Assembly (NCBI RefSeq): GCF_000383615.1
Contig: NZ_KB911583.1
Span: 186,001-250,000, forward strand
Origin: Streptomyces canus 299MFChir4.1
GTDB lineage: Bacteria > Actinomycetota > Actinomycetes > Streptomycetales > Streptomycetaceae
Length of the DNA: 64,000 nucleotides
Reading direction: 5' to 3'
Under the pieces are notes generated by a model. It was not told the DNA's origin and searched no databases. It saw nothing but the letters and a program-made list of their open reading frames with translations. The translations under genes were made by a program, and so were the position numbers. The first letter of the stretch is position 1. Each line of letters begins with the position of its first letter. Below, piece after piece: positions 1-9,102 of this stretch.

Positions 1-1
1 G

Positions 2-304
2 GTGGACATCCACGACAACCGCTTCGTGCTGGACAAGTCCGTCCTCAAGTGCACGACGAAATGCGACCGGATGGCGGTGCTGTCCAATTACGGCACCTAT
101 CCGGACTGGTCGCCGTACAAGGGCGAGAAGGTGGCCGACGCGATCACGCAGAAGCAGCACAACCGCTGGCACGACAACGTCTACGTCGGACCATGGCAGT
201 TCGTCGTCCACGACCCGAGCAGCTTGCTCGCGTTCGAGCGCTGGCAGGGCATGCCGAACCAGCAGGACGCGGGCAGCACCCTCGTCGCCCGGGCCGGTGG
301 TTGA
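2..304 (+). CDS. C-terminal end of a glycan-cluster protein (partial)
   Basis: Only the last 100 residues are inside the window; the reading frame is open to the left edge, so the true start lies outside. The fragment is soluble-looking, rich in Trp, Asp and Asn, and has a Cys pair (CTTKC near residue 18). That texture fits a secreted or surface carbohydrate-active protein such as a beta-helix lyase, but no family motif is decisive. It ends one base before the ATG of the membrane polymerase, so it is probably the upstream member of the same operon. Confidence 0.55.
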   Translation: MDIHDNRFVLDKSVLKCTTKCDRMAVLSNYGTYPDWSPYKGEKVADAITQKQHNRWHDNVYVGPWQFVVHDPSSLLAFERWQGMPNQQDAGSTLVARAGG

Positions 305-305
305 G

Positions 306-1538
306 ATGGAGGCAGAGCGCACGCCGAAGATCGTCGGGGTGGTCTGGGGGCTGCTGGTCCTCAACACGCTCGGCTCCGCCGGGGCGAAGACCATCGTCCC
401 GTTGCCCCGCTCCCTCATCCAGATGGTCACCATGGGCGCGCTGGTTCTCGCGTTCACGCTGGCACTCGCGGTCAATGCCCGGCTGCGCATCCGAGCCGGC
501 GCGTACGTGTTCCTGCTGACCCTGCTGCTGGTGACGAGCGTGATCTCCAGTGCTCACCTGGAGTCCGGGTTCGGCGCGCTGTTCCGCTGCTTCAGACTGG
601 CGCTCTTCGTCGGCACGCTGTGGCTGCTCAGCCGCTGGTGGGACGGCAGCCTGACGTTCGTACGGCACCACATCCGGATGTACTACGCGGTGCTCGGATC
701 GGTGGCCCTCGGCCTGGTCGTCTCACCGGGCGCGGCCCTGCCCGAGCTCTACGGCGGGCGGCTGGTCGGCGCGCTGTGGCCGCTCACCCCGCCGCAGATC
801 GGCCAGTACGCCGCGGTGATCATCGGGCTCACCGTGCTGCTCCTCCTGGGTGGCCGGACCGACAGGACCAGCGCGGCGGTGGTCATCGTGCCGTCCCTCG
901 TCCTGCTCGCCCTGACCCATACCCGGACGGCTACGCTCGGCCTGCTCCTCGGGCTGGTGCTGGCGATCGGCTCGCTCCTGCTCACCAGCGCCGCGGCCCG
1001 CCGCTTCTTCACCTGGGCGGTGGTGTGCGCCACGGTGGCCGCGGTGGGATTCGCCGGCGCACTGCAGGCGTGGTTCCTGCGCGGCCAGAGCAAGGACAAC
1101 TTCTCCAGCCTCACCGGTCGCGCCAAGGTCTGGGACGCCCTGCTGGCCGCGCCCCGGTCGACCGGGGAGAAGTGGTTCGGCGTGGGTCTGGGCGACAAGT
1201 CGTTCGGCGGTCTGCCGATCGACAACAGCTGGCTGGCCGTCTACAACGAGCAGGGCCTGATCGGCGTCACCCTCGTCGCGGCGATCATCATCGTGCTGGG
1301 CGGCGTCGCGCTGCTGCGGCCACCGTCGCTGCAGCGGGCCTGCGCGATCTTCCTGATCAGCTACTGCGCGATCGCGTCGTACACCGAGGCCGGTCTCGGC
1401 GACGCCTCGCCGTATCTGCTGCATCTGGCCCTGGCCGTCTCGCTGTTGGCGGCACCTGCCGCGGCCGGCCCCCTCGCGACGCCCGTCGTCCCCCGACAAC
1501 GCGTCCCGCGCTGGGCCAAGAGATCGGAGGTGAGGTGA
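306..1538 (+). CDS. O-antigen ligase/polymerase-like membrane protein
   Basis: A 410-residue integral membrane protein with about ten hydrophobic segments. The long loop near residues 295-315 contains IDNSWLAVYNEQGLIG, the Asn/Gly-rich pattern of the Wzy_C/WaaL family. Such proteins polymerise lipid-linked repeat units or transfer glycan chains at the outer face of the membrane. ATG 306 was chosen over GTG 297 because it follows the stop of the preceding gene without overlap. The next gene starts 2 bases after the stop. Whether it is a polymerase or a ligase cannot be told from sequence. Confidence 0.75.
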   Translation: MEAERTPKIVGVVWGLLVLNTLGSAGAKTIVPLPRSLIQMVTMGALVLAFTLALAVNARLRIRAGAYVFLLTLLLVTSVISSAHLESGFGALFRCFRLALFVGTLWLLSRWWDGSLTFVRHHIRMYYAVLGSVALGLVVSPGAALPELYGGRLVGALWPLTPPQIGQYAAVIIGLTVLLLLGGRTDRTSAAVVIVPSLVLLALTHTRTATLGLLLGLVLAIGSLLLTSAAARRFFTWAVVCATVAAVGFAGALQAWFLRGQSKDNFSSLTGRAKVWDALLAAPRSTGEKWFGVGLGDKSFGGLPIDNSWLAVYNEQGLIGVTLVAAIIIVLGGVALLRPPSLQRACAIFLISYCAIASYTEAGLGDASPYLLHLALAVSLLAAPAAAGPLATPVVPRQRVPRWAKRSEVR

Positions 1539-1540
1539 GC

Positions 1541-2782
1541 ATGCACATCCTCGTGGTGCACAACCGTTACGGCTCGGCGCAGCCGAGCGGCGAGAACAAG
1601 GTCGTCGACCAGGAGGTGGAGCTGCTGCGCGAGGGCGGCCACCGGGTCGAGACGTTCGAGCGGCGCAGCGACGACATCGGCGCCATGTCCCTCCTCGCCA
1701 AGGTCGCGGTGCCCCTGCGGGTGCCGTGGAACCCGGCGGTCCGCACCGAACTCGCCACCCGGCTCCGCACCGAGCGGCCGGACATCGTCCACGTGCACAA
1801 CGTCTTCCCGCTCCTGTCGCCCGCGGTGCTCGCCGCCTGCGCCGACGCCGGCGTGCCCGCCGTGGCGACGCTGCACAACTACACCCAGGTCTGCCCGCCC
1901 GGCACCCTGCAGCGGGACGGCCGGCCGTGCACCGACTGCGTCGGGTCGACGCCACTGCCCGCCGTCCGGCACGGCTGCTACCGCGACTCCCGCCTCGCGA
2001 CCGTGCCGCTCGCGGTCAGCCTGTCGGCCAACCGGCGGCGGTGGTGGTCCGGCGTGGAGCGCTTCTTCTGCATCTCCGCGGCGCAGCGTGACGTCCTCGT
2101 GGGTGCCGGGATGCCGGCCGAACGGCTGGCGGTGAAGCACAACTTCGTGCCCGACCCGGACGCGCGCCGAACGGACGCCGGCGAGCATGTGCTCTATCTC
2201 GGCCGGCTCGCGGAGGCCAAGGGCGTACGGCTGCTCATGGCCGCGTGGGACGAGATCGCGGCGAGCGGCGGTGTGGGAGTACCGCTCGTGATCGCCGGCA
2301 CGGGACCACTGGAGGCAGCGGTCACCGCCTGGGCGGCGGGCCGGGACGACGTGCGGTACGTCGGCCTGTACGACACGGCGGAGTGCCAGAAGGCCATCGC
2401 GCGGTCGGTCGCCGTGGTGGCTCCCTCGACGTGGCTGGAGGCGTTCGGCCTGGTGGTCGTGGAGGCGATGGCGGCCGGGGTACCGGTCGTCGCGGCCGGG
2501 CACGGCGCCTTCGTCGAACTCGTCGAGGACGGGGTGACCGGGCTGCTGCACGAGCCGGGCGAGTCCGCCTCGCTCTCGTCCTGCATACGCCGGATCGCGG
2601 GCGAGCCGGCCGGCAACCGGGAGATGGGCGAGGCGGCCCGGCGCCGTTACGAAAAGGGTTTCAGCCCGACGGTCGGCCTTGACCGTCTGGTTGACGAGTA
2701 CCGCTCCGTGATCGCGGGGCGGTCAGCACGGACTCGCGGCGGGGACACCCGCGCGAGCAGGGGGGATGGGGACAACAGATGA
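1541..2782 (+). CDS. GT4 family glycosyltransferase
   Basis: A 413-residue GT-B enzyme. The N-terminal domain has the HNRYG...SGENKVVDQE start typical of group 1 transferases. The C-terminal domain has the E-x7-E signature (EAFGLVVVEAMAAGVPVVA) that holds the nucleotide-sugar donor. It probably adds one sugar to a lipid-linked intermediate on the cytoplasmic face. ATG 1541 is preceded by a GGAGGTGAGG Shine-Dalgarno sequence, and the stop overlaps the next start (ATGA). Donor and acceptor are unknown. Confidence 0.85.
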   Translation: MHILVVHNRYGSAQPSGENKVVDQEVELLREGGHRVETFERRSDDIGAMSLLAKVAVPLRVPWNPAVRTELATRLRTERPDIVHVHNVFPLLSPAVLAACADAGVPAVATLHNYTQVCPPGTLQRDGRPCTDCVGSTPLPAVRHGCYRDSRLATVPLAVSLSANRRRWWSGVERFFCISAAQRDVLVGAGMPAERLAVKHNFVPDPDARRTDAGEHVLYLGRLAEAKGVRLLMAAWDEIAASGGVGVPLVIAGTGPLEAAVTAWAAGRDDVRYVGLYDTAECQKAIARSVAVVAPSTWLEAFGLVVVEAMAAGVPVVAAGHGAFVELVEDGVTGLLHEPGESASLSSCIRRIAGEPAGNREMGEAARRRYEKGFSPTVGLDRLVDEYRSVIAGRSARTRGGDTRASRGDGDNR

Positions 2783-4038
2783 CACGATGCCGACTGTGCG
2801 GCTCGGAGGCGATGGCGAGCGTCGTCGACCTCGGGGCGACGCCACCGTGCGAGAGCTTTCTCGCCGCGGACCAACTCGACCAGCCGGAGCCCGCGTACCC
2901 GCTGCACCTGCGGGTCTGCACCGACTGCTGGCTCGCGCAGATCCCACCGCTGATCACGCCGGAGGAGACGTTCAAGGAGTACGCGTACTTCTCCTCGTTC
3001 TCGACCTCCTGGGTGGAGCACGCGCGCACGTTCGTCGCCGACGCCGTGGCGCGCGTGGGTCTCGGCGCCGAGGGCTCCGACGCCTTCGTGGTCGAGGTCG
3101 CGAGCAACGACGGGTACCTGCTGAAGCACGTGGTGGACCGGGGGATCCGCTGCCTCGGCATCGAGCCCTCGGTGAACGTCGGCGCCGCGGCGCGCGACGC
3201 GGGCGTGCCCACGCTCACGGAGTTCCTGAGCCCGGACACCGGCTCGGCCGTCCGCGCCGAGCACGGCCCGGCGAACCTGGTCGTGGCCAACAACGTGTAC
3301 GCGCACATCCCGGACGTGGTCGGCTTCACCCAGGGCCTGCGCGCCCTCGTCGCCGACGACGGCTGGGTCTCCATCGAGGTGCAGCACCTGCTGACCCTGA
3401 TCGAGGAGAACCAGTACGACACGATCTACCACGAGCACTTCCAGTACTACACGGTCGCCTCCGCGATCCGGGCCCTCGCGAGCGGCGGACTGACGCTCGT
3501 GGACGTCGAGTTGCTGCCCACGCACGGCGGCTCCATCCGGCTGTGGGCCCGGCCGGCCGAGGTGGCCGGCGAGCCGTCGCAGCAGGTGGCCGACGTGCTG
3601 GCCCGGGAGAAGGCCGCCGGGTTGCAGGAGCTGTCCGGGTACGCCGAGTTCTCCGCCCGGGTGGCCAAGGTGCGCCGGGACCTCCTGAAGTTCCTCATCG
3701 AGGCGGCCGAGCGCGGCGAGACGGTCGTCGGCTACGGCGCCCCGGGCAAGGGCAACACCCTGCTCAACCACTGCGGCATCCGGCCCGACCTGCTCGCGTA
3801 CACGGTCGACCGCAACCCCTACAAGCACGGCAGGTTCACGCCGGGCACCCGTATCCCGATCCTGGCGCCCGAACAGATAGCCGCCGACAAGCCGGACTAC
3901 GTGCTCGTCCTCCCATGGAACCTGCGGGCCGAGCTGGTCGAGCAGCTGTCCTTCGTGCACGACTGGGGCGGCCGGCTGGTCTTTCCCATCCCGGAAATGA
4001 GCATCGTCGAGGTCGCGTCGCGAAAGGTCACAGCATGA
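2779..4038 (+). CDS. NovU/TylCIII-type sugar C-methyltransferase
   Basis: This 419-residue protein has three parts: an N-terminal zinc knuckle (C4, C7, C47, C50), a Rossmann SAM-binding core (VVEVASNDGYLL near residue 110) and a C-terminal domain with GYGAPGKGNTLLNH. That layout is the signature of deoxysugar C-methyltransferases such as NovU, CloU and TylCIII, which methylate C3 or C5 of a 4-keto-6-deoxysugar nucleotide. It lies directly before a cytidylyltransferase, so the substrate is probably a CDP-4-keto sugar, giving a branched-chain sugar. Both ends overlap neighbours by 4 bases. Confidence 0.85.
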   Translation: MTRCRLCGSEAMASVVDLGATPPCESFLAADQLDQPEPAYPLHLRVCTDCWLAQIPPLITPEETFKEYAYFSSFSTSWVEHARTFVADAVARVGLGAEGSDAFVVEVASNDGYLLKHVVDRGIRCLGIEPSVNVGAAARDAGVPTLTEFLSPDTGSAVRAEHGPANLVVANNVYAHIPDVVGFTQGLRALVADDGWVSIEVQHLLTLIEENQYDTIYHEHFQYYTVASAIRALASGGLTLVDVELLPTHGGSIRLWARPAEVAGEPSQQVADVLAREKAAGLQELSGYAEFSARVAKVRRDLLKFLIEAAERGETVVGYGAPGKGNTLLNHCGIRPDLLAYTVDRNPYKHGRFTPGTRIPILAPEQIAADKPDYVLVLPWNLRAELVEQLSFVHDWGGRLVFPIPEMSIVEVASRKVTA

Positions 4039-4829
4039 AGGTCGTTCTGTTCTGCGGCGGTTACGGCATGCGGATGCGCAACGGAACCTCCGACGACGTG
4101 CCCAAGCCGATGGCGATGGTCGGCCCCAGACCGCTGATCTGGCACGTCATGCGCTACTACGCGCACTTCGGGCACACGGAGTTCATCCTGTGCCTCGGGT
4201 ACGGGGCCCACCACATCAAGGACTTCTTCCTCAACTACGAGGAGACGACGTCCAACGACTTCGTGCTGCGCAAGGGACAGACCGAGCTGCTGTCCACCGA
4301 CATAGCCGACTGGACGATCACGTTCGCGCAGACCGGCATCGAGTCACCGATCGGGGAGCGGCTGCGCCGGGTCCGGCACCACCTGGACGGCGACGAGATG
4401 TTCCTCGCCAACTACGCCGACGTGCTCACCGACGCCCCGCTGCCCGAGATGATCGAGAAGTTCGCGCAGCGCGACGCCGGTGCGTCGATGATGGTGGTGC
4501 CGCCCCAATCCTCCTTCCACTGCGTGGAGTTGGGCGAGGACGGCCTGGTGGGGGGTATCACCGCGGTGAGCGACATGCCGCTGTGGGAGAACGGCGGCTA
4601 CTTCGTGCTCCGCCAGGAGGTCTTCGACCACATACCGGAGAACGGTGACCTGGTGGCCGACGGCTGCGGCCAGCTCGCGAAGCAGGGCCGCCTGGTGGCC
4701 CACCAGCACCGCGGCTTCTGGAAGCCGACCGACACCGTGAAGGAGCGCGCCGCGCTCGACGAGGCATACGCCCGGGGCGAGCGCCCGTGGGCCGTGTGGG
4801 AACGCGACAACGCCGGGGTGGGAGCGTGA
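4035..4829 (+). CDS. rfbF: Glucose-1-phosphate cytidylyltransferase-like nucleotidyltransferase
   Basis: A 264-residue nucleotidyltransferase beginning MKVVLFCGGYGMRM, the G-G-x-G-x-R loop of the family. KPMAMVGPRPLIWHVMRYY and CLGYGAHHIKDFFLNY follow, closely matching RfbF/AscA cytidylyltransferases that make CDP-glucose from CTP and glucose 1-phosphate. CDP-glucose feeds CDP-deoxysugar pathways. ATG 4035 overlaps the preceding stop. No unmistakable CDP-glucose 4,6-dehydratase is visible; it may lie upstream of the window or be replaced by the SDR at 5478. Confidence 0.85.
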   Translation: MKVVLFCGGYGMRMRNGTSDDVPKPMAMVGPRPLIWHVMRYYAHFGHTEFILCLGYGAHHIKDFFLNYEETTSNDFVLRKGQTELLSTDIADWTITFAQTGIESPIGERLRRVRHHLDGDEMFLANYADVLTDAPLPEMIEKFAQRDAGASMMVVPPQSSFHCVELGEDGLVGGITAVSDMPLWENGGYFVLRQEVFDHIPENGDLVADGCGQLAKQGRLVAHQHRGFWKPTDTVKERAALDEAYARGERPWAVWERDNAGVGA

Positions 4830-5473
4830 TCCGGCTCGCGGCCGGGCGCCCGGACCGGATCGTCGCGGTGGGCGCGCACTGCGACGACATCGCCATCGGC
4901 GCAGGCGGCACGCTGCTGACGCTGTGCCGTGCGCGGCCGGGCATCCGCGTCGACGCACTGGTGCTCTCCGGCGGTGGCGGCGAGCGGGAGCAGGAGGAGG
5001 AGGCCGCGCTCGCCGCCTTCTGCCCCGGCGCCGACCTGCGGCTGACCGTGCACAAGCTTCCGGACGGCCGACTGCCCGTGCACTGGGACGAGGCCAAGGC
5101 CGCGGTCGAGGAACTGCGCGCGCAGACCGACCCGGACCTGATCCTCGCCCCGCGCACCGACGACGCCCACCAGGACCACCGCGGCCTGGCGCAGCTGATA
5201 CCCACCGCCTTCCGCGACCACCTCGTGCTCGGCTACGAGATCGTCAAGTGGGACGGCGACCTCGGCCGCATGGCGGCGTACCAGCCTCTGTCGACGGAGA
5301 TCGCCGAACAGAAGGTGCGGCTGCTGCAGGAGCACTACGCCTCGCAGCGGCACCGGCCCTGGTACGACCGGGAGGCCTTCCTCGGCCTCGCGCGAATCCG
5401 CGGCATCGAATGCCACGAGCGATACGCCGAAGCGTTCGCCGTCACCAAACTCACGCTCAACCTGGGGGGTTGA
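4826..5473 (+). CDS. PIG-L family N-deacetylase
   Basis: This 215-residue protein has the AHCDD zinc-binding motif at residues 17-21 (family consensus AHPDDE) and the second histidine motif DAHQDH near residue 115, both diagnostic of PIG-L/LmbE deacetylases. These remove an acetyl group from an N-acetylated sugar or similar substrate. GTG 4826 overlaps the stop of the cytidylyltransferase gene. The Cys in AHCDD in place of Pro is a mild deviation and does not remove a metal ligand. Here it may expose an amino group on the sugar for later modification. Confidence 0.82.
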   Translation: MIRLAAGRPDRIVAVGAHCDDIAIGAGGTLLTLCRARPGIRVDALVLSGGGGEREQEEEAALAAFCPGADLRLTVHKLPDGRLPVHWDEAKAAVEELRAQTDPDLILAPRTDDAHQDHRGLAQLIPTAFRDHLVLGYEIVKWDGDLGRMAAYQPLSTEIAEQKVRLLQEHYASQRHRPWYDREAFLGLARIRGIECHERYAEAFAVTKLTLNLGG

Positions 5474-5477
5474 ACCC

Positions 5478-6503
5478 ATGCGCGTACTGCTCACCGGACA
5501 CCAGGGCTACCTGGGAACCGTCATGGCCCCGGTCCTCGCCGCCGCCGGGCACGAGGTCGTCGGCCTCGACGCCGGCCTGTTCGCCGACTCCGTCCTCGGC
5601 GAGACACCCGCGGACCCGCCGGGGCACCGGGTGGACCTGCGCGACGTCACGGCCGAACACGTGGCCGGGGTCGACGCCGTCATCCACCTGGCCGCGCTCT
5701 CCAACGACCCGCTGGGATCACTGGCACCGGAACTCACCTACGACATCAACCACCACGCGTCGGTACACCTCGCCCGGCTGGCCCGTGACGCCGGAGTGGG
5801 GCGCTTCCTGTACGCGTCGACCTGCTCGGTGTACGGCGCCGCCGGCGGCGAGGACCTGGTGGGCGAGGACGCCCCGCTGCGCCCGGTGACGCCGTACGCG
5901 GAGTCCAAGGTGCGGGTCGAGGACGACCTGCACGAGCTGGCCGACGGCGACTTCACCCCGGTGTTCATGCGCAACGCCACGGCCTTCGGTTTCTCGCCCC
6001 GGCTGCGCGCCGACATCGTGCTGAACAACCTGGTGGGCCACGCGCTGCTGTCCGGCGAGGTACTGGTGATGTCCGACGGCACACCCTGGCGCCCGCTGGT
6101 GCACGCCGTCGACATCGCGCGGGCCTTCACCGCCGCGCTGACCGCGCCGCGGGAAGCGGTGCACGACCGGGCGTTCAACATCGGCAGCGAGATCAACAAC
6201 GTCACGGTCGCCGAGATCGCCGAGCAGGTCGCCGAGGCGGTGCCCGGCTCCAAGGTGAGGATCACCGGGGAGAACGGGGCCGACCCGCGGTCCTACCGCG
6301 TGGACTTCTCCCGGTTCCGCGCCGCGATCCCCGGCTTCGACATCGAGTGGACGGTCAAGCGCGGCGCCCTCGAACTCGCCGACGCCTACCAGAAGTTCGG
6401 GCTGACCAAGGAGGCCTTCGACCAGCGCTTCACCCGCCTGGCCGTGCTGCGCGCGGCGTCCGACGCCGGCACCGTCGACGACACCCTGCGGTGGCGCGGA
6501 TGA
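5478..6503 (+). CDS. NAD-dependent sugar epimerase/dehydratase (extended SDR)
   Basis: An extended SDR of 341 residues with the nucleotide-binding TGHQGYLG at residues 6-13 and the catalytic YAESK at 140-144. It acts on a nucleotide sugar as epimerase, dehydratase or 4-ketoreductase. Operon position beside the cytidylyltransferase and C-methyltransferase suggests a CDP-linked intermediate. The start is separated from the PIG-L gene by 4 bases, and the stop overlaps the next ATG. Sequence alone does not tell which of the three reactions it performs. Confidence 0.85.
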   Translation: MRVLLTGHQGYLGTVMAPVLAAAGHEVVGLDAGLFADSVLGETPADPPGHRVDLRDVTAEHVAGVDAVIHLAALSNDPLGSLAPELTYDINHHASVHLARLARDAGVGRFLYASTCSVYGAAGGEDLVGEDAPLRPVTPYAESKVRVEDDLHELADGDFTPVFMRNATAFGFSPRLRADIVLNNLVGHALLSGEVLVMSDGTPWRPLVHAVDIARAFTAALTAPREAVHDRAFNIGSEINNVTVAEIAEQVAEAVPGSKVRITGENGADPRSYRVDFSRFRAAIPGFDIEWTVKRGALELADAYQKFGLTKEAFDQRFTRLAVLRAASDAGTVDDTLRWRG

Positions 6504-7798
6504 CCGCGGACGGCGAACAGCCGACGACCTCGGCCGGCGACGAGATGCACGCGCTGGTGGAGCGGCTGTACCCGTTGTGCCGCAGCATCACCGGCGACGG
6601 GGTGCGCGCCACCCTGGACATCGTCGGTGAGTACATTCCGCTTCAGGTCCACGAGGTGCCGACCGGGACGCAGGTGCTCGACTGGACGGTGCCGCAGGAG
6701 TGGAACATCCGGGACGCGTACATCGCCGACCCCGCCGGCAACCGGGTCGTCGACTTCGCCGCGTCCAGCCTGCACGTGCTCGGCTACAGCGTGCCGGTGG
6801 CGCGGACCATGCCGCTGGCCGAACTGCGCGCACACCTGCACACGCTGCCGGACCACCCGTCCTGGGTGCCGTACCGCACCAGCTACTACAAGCCGGAGTG
6901 GGGGTTCTGCCTGGCCCAGGACACCCTGGACGCGATGCCGGACGGCGAGTACGAGGTGCGCATCGACTCCACGCTCGCCGACGGTCATCTCACCTACGCC
7001 GAGCACGTGGTCCCCGGGCAGGTCCCCGACGAGGTGATCGTCTCCTGCCACGTCTGCCACCCTTCGCTGGCCAACGACAACATGGCCGGCGTGGCGGTGG
7101 CGACGTTCCTGGCGCGGGAGCTGGCGGAGCGGACGCCGTACTACACCTACCGCTTCATCTTCGCGCCCGGCACCATCGGCGCGATCACGTGGCTGGCCCG
7201 CAACAGGGAGCGGGTGGAACGGGTCAAGCACGGCGTCGTGCTGGCCTGCGCCGGCGACCGGGGCCGACTGACGTACAAGCAGAGCAGGCGCGGCGACGCG
7301 GAGATCGACCGGGTGATGCGGCATGTGCTGACCGATTCCGAACGCCCGCACGGCGTCGTCGAGTTCACTCCGTACGGCTACGACGAGCGGCAGTACTGCT
7401 CGCCCGGCTTCGACCTCGGCGTCGGCTCGCTCACCCGGACCCCGTACGCGGGCTACCCCGAGTACCACACCTCGGCGGACAACCTGGACTTCGTCTCCCC
7501 GGAGGCGATGGCCGACACCCTCGCGGTCTGCCGCGAGGCGTTCGCCGTCCTCGACCGCAACCGGCGGTACCTCAACCTCAGCCCCTACGGCGAACCGCAG
7601 CTGGGCCGACGGGGGTTGTACGACGCGCTCGGCGGCCGCAGCGACACCAAGCAGGCCCAGATGGCCATGCTCTGGGTGCTCAACATCTCCGACGGAGAGC
7701 ACGATCTGCTGGACGTCGCCGAGCGGTCCGGGCTGCCCTTCGACACCGTCGCCGGCGCGGCCGGCGCACTGCACGAGGCAGGACTGATCAAGACATGA
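6500..7798 (+). CDS. DUF4910 aminopeptidase-like protein
   Basis: A 432-residue protein of the DUF4910/DUF2172 type. The central metallopeptidase-like core contains SCHVCHPSLANDNMAGV, the conserved His/Asp/Asn cluster, and a later YHTSADNLDFV motif. The C-terminal 80 residues form a small winged-helix-like tail. Members recur in nucleotide-sugar clusters and resemble M28 aminopeptidases, but their reaction in glycan synthesis is not established. An amide- or ester-bond reaction on a decorated sugar is an inference only. ATG 6500 overlaps the SDR stop. Confidence 0.8.
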   Translation: MTADGEQPTTSAGDEMHALVERLYPLCRSITGDGVRATLDIVGEYIPLQVHEVPTGTQVLDWTVPQEWNIRDAYIADPAGNRVVDFAASSLHVLGYSVPVARTMPLAELRAHLHTLPDHPSWVPYRTSYYKPEWGFCLAQDTLDAMPDGEYEVRIDSTLADGHLTYAEHVVPGQVPDEVIVSCHVCHPSLANDNMAGVAVATFLARELAERTPYYTYRFIFAPGTIGAITWLARNRERVERVKHGVVLACAGDRGRLTYKQSRRGDAEIDRVMRHVLTDSERPHGVVEFTPYGYDERQYCSPGFDLGVGSLTRTPYAGYPEYHTSADNLDFVSPEAMADTLAVCREAFAVLDRNRRYLNLSPYGEPQLGRRGLYDALGGRSDTKQAQMAMLWVLNISDGEHDLLDVAERSGLPFDTVAGAAGALHEAGLIKT

Positions 7799-9102
7799 CG
7801 TCGATGCCCGTCGAGGGGGAGAATCCGCCGACAGCGGCGCCACGGGCCGGATCCGCCAAACGGGCCCTCCTCGGCCGGCTGTCCTGGGGACTGGCCGACC
7901 AGGCGGCCTCCAGCATCTCCAACTTCGCGGTGGGCATCTACGTGGCCCGCTCGCTGGGGGTGACCGCGTTCGGCGTGTTCAGCCTGGCCTGGGTCACCTA
8001 CGGCGTGGTGCTGAACGTCTCGCGCGGCCTGTCCACCGACCCGCTCGTGGTGCGTTTCAGCGGTGTGCCGGAGGCGACCTGGCGGGGGGCGGTGGCCCGT
8101 TCGACGGGTACGGCACTCACGGTCGGTGGCGCCGTGGGTGTGGTGTCCCTGGTGGCCGGAGCGGGTCTCGGCGGCCGGTTGGGGTCCGCGTTCCTCTGTT
8201 TGGGCGTCATGCTGCCGGGGCTGCTGCTCCAGGACGCCTGGCGGTTCTCGTTCTTCGCCGCGGGCAACGGGCGCAAGGCCTTCGTCAACGACGTGGTGTG
8301 GTGCGTGGCGCTCGTCCCGGCGATGGTGGCGGCGGCCCACGTGGACACCGTGGGTGCCTTCGTGCTGGCCTGGGGCGCGTCCGCCGCGGTGGCCGCCGCG
8401 TACGGCTGCTATCAGTCCGGCATCCGGCCCCGGATGGCGAAGGCGCGCGGATGGCTGGGTGAGCAGCGCGACCTCGGCTACCGGTACCTGGTCGAGAACG
8501 TCAGCCTCAGCGGCGCGAGTCAGCTGCGGGCCTACGGTCTCGGCGCGATCGTCGGTCTGGGCGCGGTGGGGGCGGTACGGGGCGCGGAGCTGTTGATGGG
8601 CCCCTTCCTCGCCGTACTGATGGGACTGTCGCTGGTCACCGTCCCGGAGGCGGCACGGGTGCTGCGGCAGTCCCCGCACCGCCTGGGCACGTTCTGTCTC
8701 CTGCTGGGCGGCGGACAGGCCGTCGCCGCCCTGCTGTGGGGCGGCTCGTTGCTGCTGCTGCCGAACCGGCTCGGCGACCTGCTGCTCGGTAGCGTCTGGC
8801 ACTCCTCCTCGCATCTCATCCTGCCGATCACCTTCAGCGTCGCGGGCGCGGGCCTCGGCACCGGCGCGGCGGCCGGACTGCGCGCTCTCGGCGCCGCCCG
8901 GCGCAGCCTGCGCTGCCAGCTGTTCGCCTCCGCCTTCTATGTCGGCGGCGGGCTCGGTGGGGCGGCCCTGGCCGGCACGGTCGGCTCCGCCTGGGGCGTC
9001 GCCGCCGCGACCGTCAGCGGCTCGGCCGTGTGGTGGCTCCAGCTGCGGTCCGCCCTGCGCGAACGCCACCACGACTCCGTTCCCGAAGTGAGGACCTCAT
9101 GA
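7795..9102 (+). CDS. Polysaccharide flippase (Wzx/MATE-like)
   Basis: A 435-residue polytopic membrane protein with about 12-14 predicted helices and few charged residues. Its N-terminal segment (LSWGLADQAASSISNFAVGIYVARSLG by pattern, helix 1 near residues 30-55) is typical of Wzx/RfbX flippases that move lipid-linked oligosaccharide units across the membrane. With the polymerase at 306 it gives the classic Wzx/Wzy pair. ATG 7795 overlaps the preceding stop and the last bases overlap the next gene. Confidence 0.78.
   Translation: MTSMPVEGENPPTAAPRAGSAKRALLGRLSWGLADQAASSISNFAVGIYVARSLGVTAFGVFSLAWVTYGVVLNVSRGLSTDPLVVRFSGVPEATWRGAVARSTGTALTVGGAVGVVSLVAGAGLGGRLGSAFLCLGVMLPGLLLQDAWRFSFFAAGNGRKAFVNDVVWCVALVPAMVAAAHVDTVGAFVLAWGASAAVAAAYGCYQSGIRPRMAKARGWLGEQRDLGYRYLVENVSLSGASQLRAYGLGAIVGLGAVGAVRGAELLMGPFLAVLMGLSLVTVPEAARVLRQSPHRLGTFCLLLGGGQAVAALLWGGSLLLLPNRLGDLLLGSVWHSSSHLILPITFSVAGAGLGTGAAAGLRALGAARRSLRCQLFASAFYVGGGLGGAALAGTVGSAWGVAAATVSGSAVWWLQLRSALRERHHDSVPEVRTS

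Noticed and set aside
4598-5494. A 298-codon leftward frame over the cytidylyltransferase and PIG-L genes
   Set aside because: It is antisense to two well-supported enzymes and shows no motif.
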